Shown: piece after piece, positions 18,801 through 30,030 of the stretch
Layout: each line of letters begins with the position of its first letter
Numbering within the stretch: position 1 is the stretch's first letter
Assembly (NCBI GenBank): GCA_012845835.1
Contig: JABAKD010000005.1
Coordinates: forward strand, 4,354,655 to 4,418,654
From: Undaria pinnatifida
Lineage: Eukaryota > Sar > Phaeophyceae > Laminariales > Alariaceae
DNA: 64,000 bases
Direction of reading: 5' to 3'
Notes under the pieces: generated by a model
What the model was told of the DNA's origin: nothing
The model's input: the letters and a program-made list of their open reading frames with translations, nothing else
The model's database searches: none
Made by a program: the position numbers and the translations under genes

Positions 18801-20869
18801 GTAGAGGGACTCTCATGTGGCAGCCAAGTCAAGACAGCCTGGGTTCGGATCCCGAATAGGGCAGGCAGCCACGGCAGCGATCGTTTGCCGCTCCCCACAG
18901 GACAGCCAAGATAAGGCCCTAGATGCAGGCCCCGAGCACCGCCCAAGAAAAATCACAAGAGGAACGAAGCGAGGTTGGGAAACTCCCATGAGCCCGTACC
19001 ATGAAATCCAACATGCTGTAAACGCCTGCCATTGAGCAACTGCGCAACCGTCATCGCCTGTTCTACAACCTCATCACTGTGCTGCAAGAATGCCCTCCTA
19101 CCGGTCTCTTCAAGTATCACGGCCGGACGGCACCCTGAACAATGTATGTTTTTTTTCGCCCTGACCCTGAAGGCGTCGTTGCACGGAACGTGAAGTCAAT
19201 CACCGTAGCTGCCGAGAGGGACCATCGGGGATGCCAACATCTCGTTCACGCGACGCAGAATCTTGCTGGGGCTCCTCTCGGGGCAATCCACTCTTGGCAG
19301 ACGTCGCTGGCGGTGATGAGACGGGGGGGGGGGGGGTGGTAAGGACTCGGTGTTCCCCCCGAGTCCCGAGAGTCTGTTGCAGGGGCAGGAGGCGGCGAAG
19401 GAGACACCTTCTGACCTGACATTCGCAACTCCGCCAGCAAGGACCACGTTGCTGCCTTGCCCGCTAATTGCCTGCGCGGACCCACTCGGAGGCACCGTCC
19501 GAGCGATACAGCGCATTTCCCGGGAATCATCTTGAGACCCCAGAGCTGCTTTATCCGCCAATAGCTCCCTCTTCCGAGACGACAAGAGGGACCCACGGCT
19601 CTCCCACTCGTTTTCTTGGGGGACGCCTCACCCCTGGGGCCTCTGTCGAAAAACACCGGGGGCAGGCGCCTCCCCCAACTCCGTCCTCAGCCCCTGGAGA
19701 TTTGCACGGCGAGAGCCTGGTCTGGCCGCCCCGGCGACTTGGAAGGGGGGTTGGTTCGCGTCCGCTTCCATACGCGAGTGGTCTTGACGCCCAGTAGTTC
19801 TTCTCTCGGCGCAACGGGAGAGGCCGGCTGGAAGACGGGCTCTGTAGTCCACAAGTATCAAAACTGCTCCGTAGTCATTACCCTGATTACACCAAGTACC
19901 GTGTTCTAAAAGTGCAGAAGAGAATACAGTATGCAGGGAAACTTGATTTGTTGCTTCCCGCCCGTGTATTGTATAGTAACGTTGTAACTAACTTACCAAC
20001 CATCGGTATAAGGAACGCTGCAGGAAATGATGCGAGGAGTGTCGCTGTAGGACAGCGTGTGGGCCAGCTCGACAACCCGTATAGAGTACAGCTGCCCGTA
20101 GCATGAGCATTTGTCCCCGATGGATCAGGTAACGGTCAGCCCCACCTCGATCAACACTGCTTATTTTCTCCTTCTACTTTCTACAAAACATTTTTTCTAT
20201 TTGGTTTATTCACCTTTTCGCGACAAGCGCCCTTTTCCAAACTATGTTATGTGTTTTCTCTCCTTCACAAGTAGTCTTCACAAAACCTTCGGCACCATCT
20301 ATGCAACTCCTATCATAGAGACGGAGCTTCGATATGCAAAACAGTAGCAATACCCGGCAGGTTGCTAATCCTACTACTAGAAAGTTACTTATCGGCAATA
20401 GGCGTCCGGATCGCGCACTAAGCATATTCCCCGCGCGCTAGATTGCATTCGACCCCCCCCCTCCCCTCTTTCCCCCAGTTCTGCATCCGCCCGGCCGAAT
20501 ATATCGTCGCCACCCCCTTCTCTCCCGCGTTCCCTGTCTGTCTGTTGTCCCGACCCTTACCCTTTCGTGGGCATCAGCTAGGCCTCTTGTCGGGGTCGAA
20601 GGGCGGCATCGTTTATGCGCGTGTGGTCGGTTGCTTCGCACCGTCAGCGCCCCAAGCTTGTTGCAGACCGGTGCCCAGGCGGCTTTGCCCCCCCCCTGTT
20701 CTGCCGGCTTGCGCCCGTGCAATGGCTAAGCTTCCGGAGAGAGTGAACCCATCCCGTCACAGCGCCAGGGTCACGCTACGGCAGTAGTAGGTGTTGCCAG
20801 GTGTTGCACTTTAGAGACCAGTTAATTCTCCCAGGCGAGTTGATTTCGATGTGAAGGTTTCAAAACAAG
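18801..20869. other. Intergenic DNA, no gene recognised
   Basis: Open frames on both strands between 19196 and 19909 are GC-rich overlaps without a recognisable domain. A 15-G run lies near 19322 and C runs near 20453 and 20688. Confidence 0.35.
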
Positions 20870-21354
20870 GTGTTGGATACCTACTCCGCCTATCCCATGG
20901 GAATATCAATCAAGGAATCTCCGCATACTTTTTTTTCTAGCTTTTTATGTAGGGTGAGTTGTTGTGTAGATCTTCTGGACTCTGAGGAGCCGCACACAGG
21001 AAAGAGCAAGCCTACCTGGGTTGAGCCACTCGCACGAGCGACTCAGTACCCCACGGACGAAGAACGTTATTTCGATTATTTTTTTGTGCGCAGAGTAGCT
21101 TGCCTCATTGCGTTGCGGAATCATGTCGCGAACGTTAACCGCGCAAAAGCACAAGGCCGCAACACGGTAAAGGGGGCTCACTCGTTCGTGCGAATGACGC
21201 CGAACCACTGTAAACACAAAACGGCCCCAAACATGACCCCGCTGCCGTTGCCTGGGTCGAAAATAACGTACAACCCCTTCCGGCATCAGCATTGCGACAA
21301 CGAGAGCAGGAACGGCAGCAGCAGCAAGCAGCACAACCGCAGCAGGGGGAGGAG

Positions 21355-21564
21355 CCAGCCGTGTTTTAAACTCTTCTGTTACTTTTGTGCCAGCCGTGTT
21401 TCAAACCCTTCTGTTGCTTTTGTGCCAGCCGTGTTTCAAACTCTTCTGTTGCTTTTGTGCCAGCCGTGTTTCAAGCTCTTCTGTTGCTTTTGTGCCAGCC
21501 GTGTTCCAAACTCTTCTTGCTTAATTGTGCCAGCCGTGTTTCGAACTCTTCTTGCTTAATTGTG
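21355..21564 (+). repeat. Six-copy 35-bp tandem repeat
   Basis: The CCAGCCGTGTT start recurs at 21355, 21390, 21425, 21460, 21495 and 21530, with a truncated seventh at 21565. The last two units share a variant end (CTTGCTTAATTGTG). The period is not a multiple of three, so the repeat cannot encode a simple peptide repeat, although a 229-residue frame runs across it. Confidence 0.9.
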
Positions 21565-23019
21565 CCAGTAGTCACGGCGTATGTATGCGTGCGTGGTGAT
21601 TTGGATAAGCCCAGTTGTTTATACAGGCTGGCTCGCGGAGACAGAAGTCACGATGCTCGGAGTGCCATCTGGCGGGGAGGAGAGACAAATGCGTAGATTT
21701 TTGAAGTAAGTGCGGCTGATGGGCTGTGCCTCACAGTCACGCGGTGACCCCAACCATGAGAGATTAGAGGCTGCATATTACATTGAATATAAGTGCTCGG
21801 GGAACCATGGGTTCCGCCGCGTCTCCGAAGATGCGTTACAGTTTCATGAACCACAAATAATAGTCAAATCAAGATTTGATACGAGCACAAACCAACCTTC
21901 GCCCTGCTTGTAACACAGTAGTCATGATAACGTTCATTCAAACCGAACACTAAAACATCCAAAATATGCTTGTTGCACCAAAAACCAAATTATCCCAAAA
22001 ACAGCAACCAATATTTTACCTCAAATAAACGCACTCCCAAAGCCTTCGATCAAGCACGCTTTGTTCATTCCTGAAATCAATCAAGATAAAAATCTCATAT
22101 TTTTTTTCGTCCAGTACTCTCAAATACAAAACAACAAGGCTACGCACGGTAGGGGGCACACCCCCAACGTTTCACTGCCATCGGGTTCAATCTCAACGAA
22201 CGCTGCACATACGTGGTAGTCGGATCGCAGGAAGACTGATTCCACGATAGCCCCCCCCCCCAAAAAAAACGCGATTTATTTAACGAACATTTTATGGTTT
22301 CTCGACACGATGAAGGATGCTATGAAAGTATATAGTCTACATCTTCACAAAAAGTTGTTGTTTGCGAAGGAATACTACCTAACGACGACGCCGGAGTGGC
22401 AAGGGGGCACAGTACGTCAGAGGGAGATACGGTCGGGAGCCGGTTTCGAAACCGACGATTTGATTTGAAGAAAAGTTAGTCTGTAGTCGCGGGAGCTACC
22501 GTAGAACGACTCGCAAGCACTAAAAAAAAAAACACGGTTATTCACGGATCAACGTACGACCCGGGGCGCGGGTCAGGAGCTTTTCCGAGCTCGCGGGTAT
22601 AGTCGGGTCGGATCCGGAGGTGTTCGAAAACTCGCGGGTCGGGCTGGGTTTGGTCACGAGGTTTTCAAATCATCACGGGTCAGGTCGGGCAATGATCAAC
22701 GCTACGCTCTTCTACGAGGGTCCCCCCTATTTTCACCAACGACCGCGGGTGTTCACGATCATCACACCATATCATACTATACCTACTATCATACTCGCGC
22801 CAGTGACTCTGTAGTACCTCACTGACCAAAACACGTTCCTTCAGCGATTTTTTTGTTGCAGCGTAGCTCTGTTAACAACTATTCCTTTCCCTGTTAATAA
22901 TGTGGAGAAATTTAAACAGCACGGAAAAGCCCGTGACCGCAGGGAACAACAGGGGAGGCACTCGCGCGAGTGACACCGGAGGCACTGAAGAAAAAAGTGC
23001 CCAAAAGGGGGTAGTAACA
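21565..23019. other. Intergenic DNA between two tandem arrays
   Basis: No gene is recognised. It includes a divergent unit of the 112-bp array (21950-22130), a C run near 22251, a degenerate CGGGTCGGG-rich stretch at 22560-22700 and a CACTCGCGCGAGTGAC block at about 22950. Confidence 0.4.
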
Positions 23020-23870
23020 ACGTAATAACCTCCTTGCCGTAGCTTTGGTCAACAACTCCCCAAGCCTTTGATCAATCAAGCAAAACTCGATACTGAAACA
23101 AAAAAAAACAAATAATAGCTCAAATTTCATCATCGAAAACTCTCAAAAACAACCAATGTTTTCCCCCCAAAATTAACACACTCCACCAAGTCTTCCGTCA
23201 AGCGAAACTCAATACTGAAAGTAATATAAACCTCAAGTTTCATCATCGAAAACTCTCAAAAACAACCAATCAATGTTTTTTCCCCAAAGTTAACATACTC
23301 CACCAAGTCTTCCGTCAAGTGATACTCAATACTGAAAGTAAGATAAAACCTCAAATTTCATCATCGAAAACTCTCAAAAACAACCAATGTTTTTTCCCCA
23401 AAATTAACATACTCCACCAAGTCTTCCATCAAGCGAAACTCAATACTGAAAGTATTGTACAGCCTCAAAAATATTATCTTCGAATACTCTCAAAAATAAC
23501 CAATGTTTCCCCAAAATTATTATACTCTCAGGTCTGCCATCGAGCGAAACTCAATACCGAAAATCAAGACAAAACCTCAAATTTCATGTATATCCCAACA
23601 CTCTAAAAACAAGCAATATTTCCCTTTCAAATTAATATACTCCCAGGTTTCCATCAAGCGAAACTCACTACCGAAATCAAGATAAAAAATCTCAAATTTC
23701 ATCATCCAATACTGTCAAGGTCAACCATCCCCCCCCCAATTAATACGTATAGTCTATACTCCCAATCAATCCTTCGCGATCAAGCAAAATTTAATATCGA
23801 AACCACGACAAAAATCTCAAAACTTTCGCCATCCAATTACCTTAAAAACCAATATTTTCACCTCCTCCTC
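23020..23870 (+). repeat. Tandem array of about 112-bp AT-rich units
   Basis: About seven degenerate units, marked by TTCATCATCGAAAACTCTC, AACCAATGTTTTTTCCCC, ACTCCACCAAGTCTTCC and GCGAAACTCAATACTGAAA. The best units are at 23130-23460; they decay to the right, and a divergent unit lies at 21950-22130. Nothing suggests coding. Confidence 0.8.
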
Positions 23871-24171
23871 AGATATTTGACCAGGAGGAGTTCATCGCAA
23901 GACTACGATGAAACCCGAAAGACTTCCCCCCGCGGTATATTGCCTTTGTTTGGTTAAGAAAACCGCGTGCTGAAAAGAAGGCGCCACGTGGATTTTATCG
24001 ATACTGCCATCTCTTTCCGCCCTACCAGCTTCCTGGGATAGTATGGTGCCGTACGTCTATGCGCTTGGAGTTCGAGTCGGTGATGGAGTTTTTCGCAAGC
24101 TGCACGGCGCCCTCGTCGTCCTCACACACCGGCGGTATGCACTGCATGCCAACATCAGGCAACTTGAAACG

Positions 24172-24262
24172 CCAAACATGCCGCTAAAACATGCCTCTAA
24201 AGCATGCCTCTGAAACATACGTGCCTCTAAAACACGCCTCTAAAACATGCCTCTAAAACAGC
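24172..24262 (+). repeat. GCCTCTAAAACAT tandem repeat
   Basis: About six imperfect 13-19-bp units of ACATGCCTCTAAA, some with inserted bases. Confidence 0.75.
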
Positions 24263-24299
24263 ACTTCTTTAATGACGTCTGCAAGCACCACATACATGC

Positions 24300-24640
24300 T
24301 CTGCCTCCGCGCAGTAGAGAGTGTGATGACTTCGTACCGGTTATCTAATCGAAACTCATATTTTTAAGCTGTGTGTGATACTCCCATCTCGAGTATTGCT
24401 GCATGTTTGTCCTCATTAACCCCTTTAGAGCCCCCGAACCCCTCCCTATACTAAATCCAAGTAATTTTGTCCCCAAAAACGGGTTTCCAGTTGTAAAGGG
24501 GTTAAGGGGATACGTCGGCGAATCCCCTTAGATCTACGACGTAGCTTGTACCAGAGTCAACAGGGTGGTGATGTTAATCGATCTGTGCGCGGAAATTTAA
24601 AACCGATTGTTTTGCGAGAGACAAAATATTACGCGGCTGT
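24300..24640 (+). repeat. Dispersed repeat interrupted by a TTAA element
   Basis: It shares AGCTGTGTGTGATACTCC, GTCCTCATTAA, GTCGGCGA, GTCAACAGG and TCTGTGCGCGGAAA with 24860-25105, and with the reverse complement of 44118-44365. The two other copies lack the insert between GTCCTCATTAA and the downstream sequence. Confidence 0.65.
24420..24501 (+). mobile_element. TTAA-type mini-element, intact, with empty-site paralogues
   Basis: 82 bp flanked by TTAA at 24416-24419 and 24502-24505; starts CCCCTTTAGAGCCCCCGAAC and ends GGTTTCCAGTTGTAAAGGGG. The same host sequence at 24975-24995 and 44250-44265 (reverse) has a single TTAA, which defines the insertion exactly. Confidence 0.85.
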
Positions 24641-24859
24641 GGAGAATAAAAATGAATTGGAGCTACTGCATGGATGGGTGGAGCTCGAAAGGTGAAGAGA
24701 TTACATCACACTTGTGAGTCGTTGCACGGTGGTAGCCTTCCCAGCACTTCTTTAACGAAATCGCCGGTTTTGAAACCAGCTCCCGGTCGTTTATCCTGAA
24801 ATGCGGTTACCCTTGCCATCCCGACGGTCATCGATCGCTAGCCTTTTGCAAACAAGAGC

Positions 24860-25105
24860 ATGTATTATTATAAAAATTAAAATACACTCCAGCTGTGAGA
24901 TCGAAGATTTCGTCGAAACTCATCTTTGCAAGCTGTGTGTGATACTCCGATCGCGCGCATTACGAGTTGTGTGTCCTCATTAAGGATATAGGTCGGCGAC
25001 TCCCCTTACAGCTACAGTGTAGCTATCAGGGTCAACAGGATGATTTTAGTCAGTCTGTGCGCGGAAACTATAAAACCCGTTTCTGAGGGGGACAAAATCT
25101 GACAG
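24860..25105 (+). repeat. Dispersed repeat, uninterrupted copy
   Basis: Second copy of the family at 24300-24640, with the intact target GTCCTCATTAAGGATATAGG. It is followed by G-rich DNA with runs near 25130, 25170 and 25265. Confidence 0.65.
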
Positions 25106-26412
25106 CTGTGAAGGCAAAGGGGGGGGCTGGTTTTGATCAAAAGCGAGCGGGTTTGGAGGGGGGGCGGGAGGGGGGGGGGAAAGGGGCACTTTGTGCATGT
25201 AAGCTATAAATCCTTTCGAGGGGATAAATCTGACGGTTTTGGCACCAGTATATTATTGGGGGCGGGGGGGGGGGGGCAGCTCGATATGTGCCTGGAAACT
25301 ATACATTATTTCGAGGGGATAAATGTGACATTTTTGGAAATAATACATCAGTTTATCGTGTATATTCTGGGATAAGTCGTACAATCAGTGAGTAAAGAGA
25401 GGGTGGAGTGTTCGAGGTGGTGGGGTTGGGATGGGTTGGGGGGGGAGGGTGGGGGGTGGGGGCGGGGGCGGGGGGCGGGGGGGGGGGGGGGGAAAGGGCT
25501 TTAGGTATTATGAAGAATATACGTTTTCACGCCACTTTTCCTTGTGCCGAGAAGTCGTGAAACCTTCGTTAACCCCTTTACAACTGGAAACCCGTTTTTG
25601 GGGACAAAATTACTTGGATTTAGTATAGGGAGGGGTTCGGGGGTTCGAAAGGGGTTGAAGAAAATCGCTGGTTTTGGGGTGGGCGATGGTAGAATCAGTC
25701 TCGTGGGGTAGTGCTTGATACCTCTGACGGATTTTTATTTTTCGTGGGGCGGCAGGGAAAGGACGGGGGTGGGGGGGAGGGGGGGGGGGGAGGGATGGGA
25801 GTGGATGAGAGCAAAATAGTCTACCTACATACCAGGTACAGCTAAATGCAGATTGATGCCCAATATTTCAAAGATAACAAGCTACGTACGAGGTGTGGAT
25901 GGGAGCAACATACATATGCGTGGTGTTGTCTTTACGTTTATGTTCGTGTTGTATTTCCTTATAATATGAGTACTACAAATGATACTATTTATGGTATGCA
26001 TATAGACTAGACTATATGCTGTTGCGTTGCATCTTGTGTGGTATTCGTGTGTGTTTCCTGGCATGAATAACTTGAAGATCGTCCACAATAATAGTATACT
26101 GCTGCGGTTGTTGTTGCACATGATGAGTATGCAATGGTGTCACCTGAGCTATAATAGACAAACGTTGGACCTGGACCACACCCTGTACAATAGGTTCCAG
26201 GTCAATACCGACAATCGATAGGATCCTATTATTCCAAAAATAGTCTAATGAGTAGGAGGCCTATTATTATTGTTGCTTGTGATGGGTATATCGATAGGCA
26301 ATTCTTAGAGCTTTTATTGTGACCGGCAATAATAATAGGTATCGATTGACACCTTCATTGATCTACTGATGGGCCAATATCGCATTGACATGTAATGTCA
26401 AAACCTTTCGGT
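25106..26412. other. G-rich then AT-rich intergenic DNA
   Basis: No gene is recognised. Poly-G tracts lie near 25170, 25265, 25480 and 25785. The stretch 26190-26380 carries TATCGATAGG-type motifs related to those at 30030-31400. Confidence 0.45.
25573..25654 (-). mobile_element. TTAA-type mini-element
   Basis: 82 bp, starts CCCCTTTACAACTGGAAACC, ends TTCGAAAGGGG. Flanked by TTAA (25569-25572) and TTGA (25655-25658). Confidence 0.75.
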
Positions 26413-26674
26413 TGTACCGCTGAGGACGTATCATGTATCATTGGGGATTTTACCGTACATAGAATACCATATGGTTAGATACATTTTTTCAGGGAGTTCA
26501 ATTGTCACCGTTGGCGTTTCTTGGGAGGTCTTGAGATCTTGAGATACAAAGTACAACCGGGAAGGTCCGTAGCCCATGGCTTGGCATTTCCCCGTGTGGA
26601 TAACGAACACGAACTGTTGCGTTGTGGACAAACGCACTCCGAGTCTACGAGGGAAAGTCCTCGGAGAGCTGACA
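26413..26674 (+). repeat. Left LTR-like repeat of the Gypsy relic
   Basis: Aligns with 29830-30030 through TTGGCGTTTCTTG, CTTGAGATCTTGAGAT, ACCGGGAAGGTCC, TTGTGGACAAACGCACTCC and AAGTCCTCGGAG. Several indels separate the two, so the insertion is old. A primer-binding site was not identified. Confidence 0.55.
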
Positions 26675-28135
26675 CCACCGGGCCCGCGGTCGCGCGAGTC
26701 GGCACTACAATTCAATTATATTGGGTAAGTTCTGCTTACTGCACAAAACCTGACCAGTTTTTTTTTCGGAGGCCGGAAAAACGCTGTTTTGCGTGCTGGC
26801 GTGGGACACCAGCCAAACGCAATGAATGGAAGAAGATCCTAGCGCAGCGACAGGAGGGCGAGCGCAGGGCGCTGGCGGAGTCCATTCTGCAAGTTGGGGC
26901 AACCTGAGAGGTGGAGGCCGAGCCGGCGGCCGGCTGGGGCCAGAAGTCAAGGTGGCAATAGGAGGAGACAGGCCACCTGGGTTGGGTGGTGATGTTGTTA
27001 CCTTCGAAGATATTCACGAGTTTCTTGTTGCTTACTCGGAGTACGAGCAGCAGATGCATCTTCACAAACCTAGATGGAGGAAACCGGTTGCTCGCGAGGA
27101 GGCGAGAGCTGATAGACTCGGCGACCCAAATTATGGTGGCTGATGAGTTCTACGACGGCAAGCCCTGGGTCGACCTGAGCTACTGAAAGGGCTCATAGGT
27201 TTGCTGGCGTTGATATGAAGCAGACGAGTGATGAGGATTTTCGCCGCCAGATATTCCGCGTGCTGAAGTTGGATGCGAGCATACCGGTAGATAACAGAGG
27301 GTGTTCATGCTAAAGCGTGCCCTGCGGAAATACCTTGCAACAGCGGGCTCACAAAGGTGGTGAAGCCCGATGGTCGGCAGTACACGCTAAAGCATGGCAA
27401 GGTGCTGGTTGAGGCAATAACGGCGGGAATCGAACCACACTCGAGTTCCGCCGCAAGGTGGAAGGGAATATGCGTTTCGATCTCGTAACGCATGACCCTG
27501 ACGCGTTGTTCAACATTATTGCCAAGCAGCAACGGGGCTAAGCTGTAGTTGAGGCCAATGATGCTGAACGTCGGCAAAAAGCAAAATGGCGTGACGGTAG
27601 GTCGATGACTGTTGCGGGGACCAAGCCGAAGGGAAGTGCTGCAGGCGAGCACGACTCGCGCGAGAATGCCGAGACTGCCGGTGTGAAAGCAGAGCGGAAT
27701 CGCCGGTACGACAACAACGATTGCTTTGCATGTGGCAAGCAGGGACACAAGCAGCGGGATGGCCCCCAAAGCCAGCAGGGTAAGGCAGGAAAAGGCGTCC
27801 ATATAGCCAGAGCTACGGCCCGACCACCATACAGCAGCAGCGGTCCAAAACCGGTCCCGCTCAGCATACCCGGATCAAGACAACTGGAATAGCCCCTGCC
27901 TCCACCACCCCTCGAGCTAGTGGGTACCAGACCTTCCGCATCAAAAGCGGCGGTTACGAAAACCGAACCTGCTGCGCCTGAAGCGTCTCCGCAGAATGAC
28001 GACGACTACGTGTGCATTCGCGTGCCGCGGGAGAAGATGGCGCCAATGGATAACGGGCTCACTGATACGGTGTAACACCAGGTTTCCCAAAGCGTTGGGC
28101 CACAGAATGCAGCACCAGTTCTTCACTCCGTTCTG

Positions 28136-29452
28136 GTGCAGCCGCCGGCTCCCGCGTCACAGCAGTGGTGTGCAGCTTCCAGCACCATTTATTCCGCACG
28201 TATCACGGTCGTGCAGCCTGGCGGATGTGGCGACACGATCGTGGATTCGGTAGATATCGAACCGCATGTGGAGAGCCTGACGCAGCATCTCGCCGGGCGT
28301 TTTGCAGCTCCCGGTGCTTCCGCGGCTGCTGAGGTCAGAGTGCTCATGGATTATGTTTCAAGCATCACAGCAGTGTCGGAGGAGCTGGTACAGGCCCTGC
28401 GAGGACAGCCGGAGATGATGCAAACCGCGTTGACTCGGGCGTTTGTTGGCCATGCGCGTGTGGTGACGTCGTTGGGCCAGGAGTGTGATATTGAGACGCA
28501 ATCTTGTCCGCTCCACTTAACGATCGATACACCACGGGAACCAGTCCGATTTAACATGCCGTTTACCGTGCTCCCCGGGAGAGGCGATGTGGTTATCATC
28601 GGGCAGAAGACGTGGAAAGAGCAACTCGGCATCGACTTCATGGCGCAGCTCAAGGCCTCTGTACTGAAGACACAAGAGCGCCAAGATGGCGCTGGGATGG
28701 AGCTTACAGCTCGTTCTGTGGGCGAGCCCAACGATGGTGCTGTGCTGCGAGCAGCGATGGCTGTCACAGTGTTCGTGCCAGGCGGCGACGCGCCAGGCGA
28801 CGTGGACAATGAGGCACCGACGCCGCCGTCTCAACGGCCTATGATATTCCAGGATGCCGAGGTGGAAATGCGGGATCGTTTGGGCGTGCTGAAGACGGCT
28901 GTCGACAACGCTGTTGACCATGGCTCCCCGCCGGAATGTGCTAAGATGCTGCGCGATATCGTTTTTCGCACGCACCTTGACGTGTTTTGTCGGGCTTTTT
29001 CGGGTGACCCACCTGCACGAGAGAAGCCTGTGGCGGTCCTGCTTCATTCAGGGGCAAGCGTGATGCGGGCGAAGCCCCCACCTAAGCGTAATCGCCTACC
29101 GTGGAGTGCAGCAGCGTCTTGCCGCGACCGCCGCTCAGTGGTGACGACAAGTTTGCCGTCAAGGTGGCCTGGGAAGGGCCGAGGGAGGCGGAGAGCACCA
29201 CCTGGGAGCCAGTGTCGCGCGTGTTTGATGGCGCGACGGCCGTGCTGCGAAAAGAGCTCAAGGCGCTGCGGCTCAACACGAATCAAAAGCGGGGACTCGT
29301 ACAGCGGTATGGGCTGCGTTATTTTTCGTTATGTGGTTTTGGGGGGGGATCCCGAGTTCAGATTTGCTGATTTTCGGCTTTATCCGAATTCCGAATTTCG
29401 AGTTTTTTTTTCCTGGCCTGAAACTTCTGCGCATGGCGCTGATAGCACCTGA
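28136..29452 (+). pseudogene. Gypsy protease and pre-RT linker open frame
   Basis: A 438-codon frame; only the part up to about 29100 is retroviral-like. The aspartic protease motif reads MDYVSS where D-T/S-G is expected: the Asp remains but the next two residues have changed, so activity is doubtful. The IIG motif and downstream helix (DVVIIGQKTW) are kept. After 29100 the true chromodomain frame is the +1 frame of 29101-29370, so the C-terminal 110 or so residues of this frame are spurious. Confidence 0.6.
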
Positions 29453-29829
29453 CGCAGCCACAGCTGGCGGTTCATCGCTGAGGCTGGGTGTGGACAGAGC
29501 ATGTCCGGAGTTGATTATTCCGTTTTAGAGGGGTGGCTATGTACTGAAATACGCATTCCTTGTGTGGTCTGGGTTTCGGCAAGTTAGATGCGCAATTGGA
29601 GGCGTGACGCTTGGTGTGTGGTTTGCTTTAAGATGCATTGATGGTAACGCGGCTGTTGAGCAATCGTTGTTCACGGTCAGTACACGTGGTACATCTTAAG
29701 TCGTGGTGAAACTGACCGGGATGTGTTGGACTTGACCATTGCCCGACGTGCGGACAGTTATGCTTATCAAAGCTACTCGGTCTAAGCCAACTTATGGTTG
29801 GTAGCCCGAGATGGGCCTTTGGGGTGTGC

Positions 29830-30030
29830 TGTACCGCTGTGGTCGTATCATTCGGGCATTTTACCGTTTGTCACTATTGGCGTTTCTTGTGAGCTCTTGA
29901 GATCTTGAGATGCAACCGGGAAGGTCCATTGCCGATGGCATGTCACTTCCCCGTGTGATAACGAACGAACTAGTACTGCATTGTGGACAAACGCACTCCA
30001 AGCCTATGACGGGAAGTCCTCGGAGCTGAT
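29830..30030 (+). repeat. Right LTR-like repeat of the Gypsy relic
   Basis: Partner of 26413-26674. It runs directly into a degenerate TATCGATA-motif array, and its 3' border is uncertain. Confidence 0.5.

Larger units (their letters stand above)
26413..30030 (+). mobile_element. Internally deleted Ty3/Gypsy-type retrotransposon relic
   Basis: Two similar direct repeats, 26413-26674 and 29830-30030, both starting TGTACCGCTG, flank fragments of a Gypsy polyprotein. In order: a gag-like segment (about 26826-27143, FEDIHEFLVAYSEYEQQ), a CCHC zinc knuckle with its last Cys lost (near 27722-27763, CFACGKQGHKQRDG), a retropepsin-like segment (about 28330-28700, LMDYVSS then DVVIIGQKTWKEQLGID), the linker normally found before reverse transcriptase (about 28950-29090, FSGDPPAREKPVAVLLHSGA), then directly a chromodomain-like segment (about 29125-29265, VKVAWEG and STTWEPVSRV). 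Reverse transcriptase, RNase H and integrase are absent. Frames shift between segments. It cannot move by itself. Confidence 0.7.

Noticed and set aside
18805-18870. tRNA-like GGTTCGGATCCC motif
   Set aside because: Only a box-B-like match; the spacing to any box A and the cloverleaf pairing fail.
20870-21559. 229-codon open frame on the plus strand
   Set aside because: Its C-terminal third is the 35-bp tandem repeat read in successive frames. The remainder shows no domain.
21355-21564. Possible CRISPR-like array
   Set aside because: Units are directly adjacent with no spacers, and the genome is eukaryotic. It is a plain tandem repeat.
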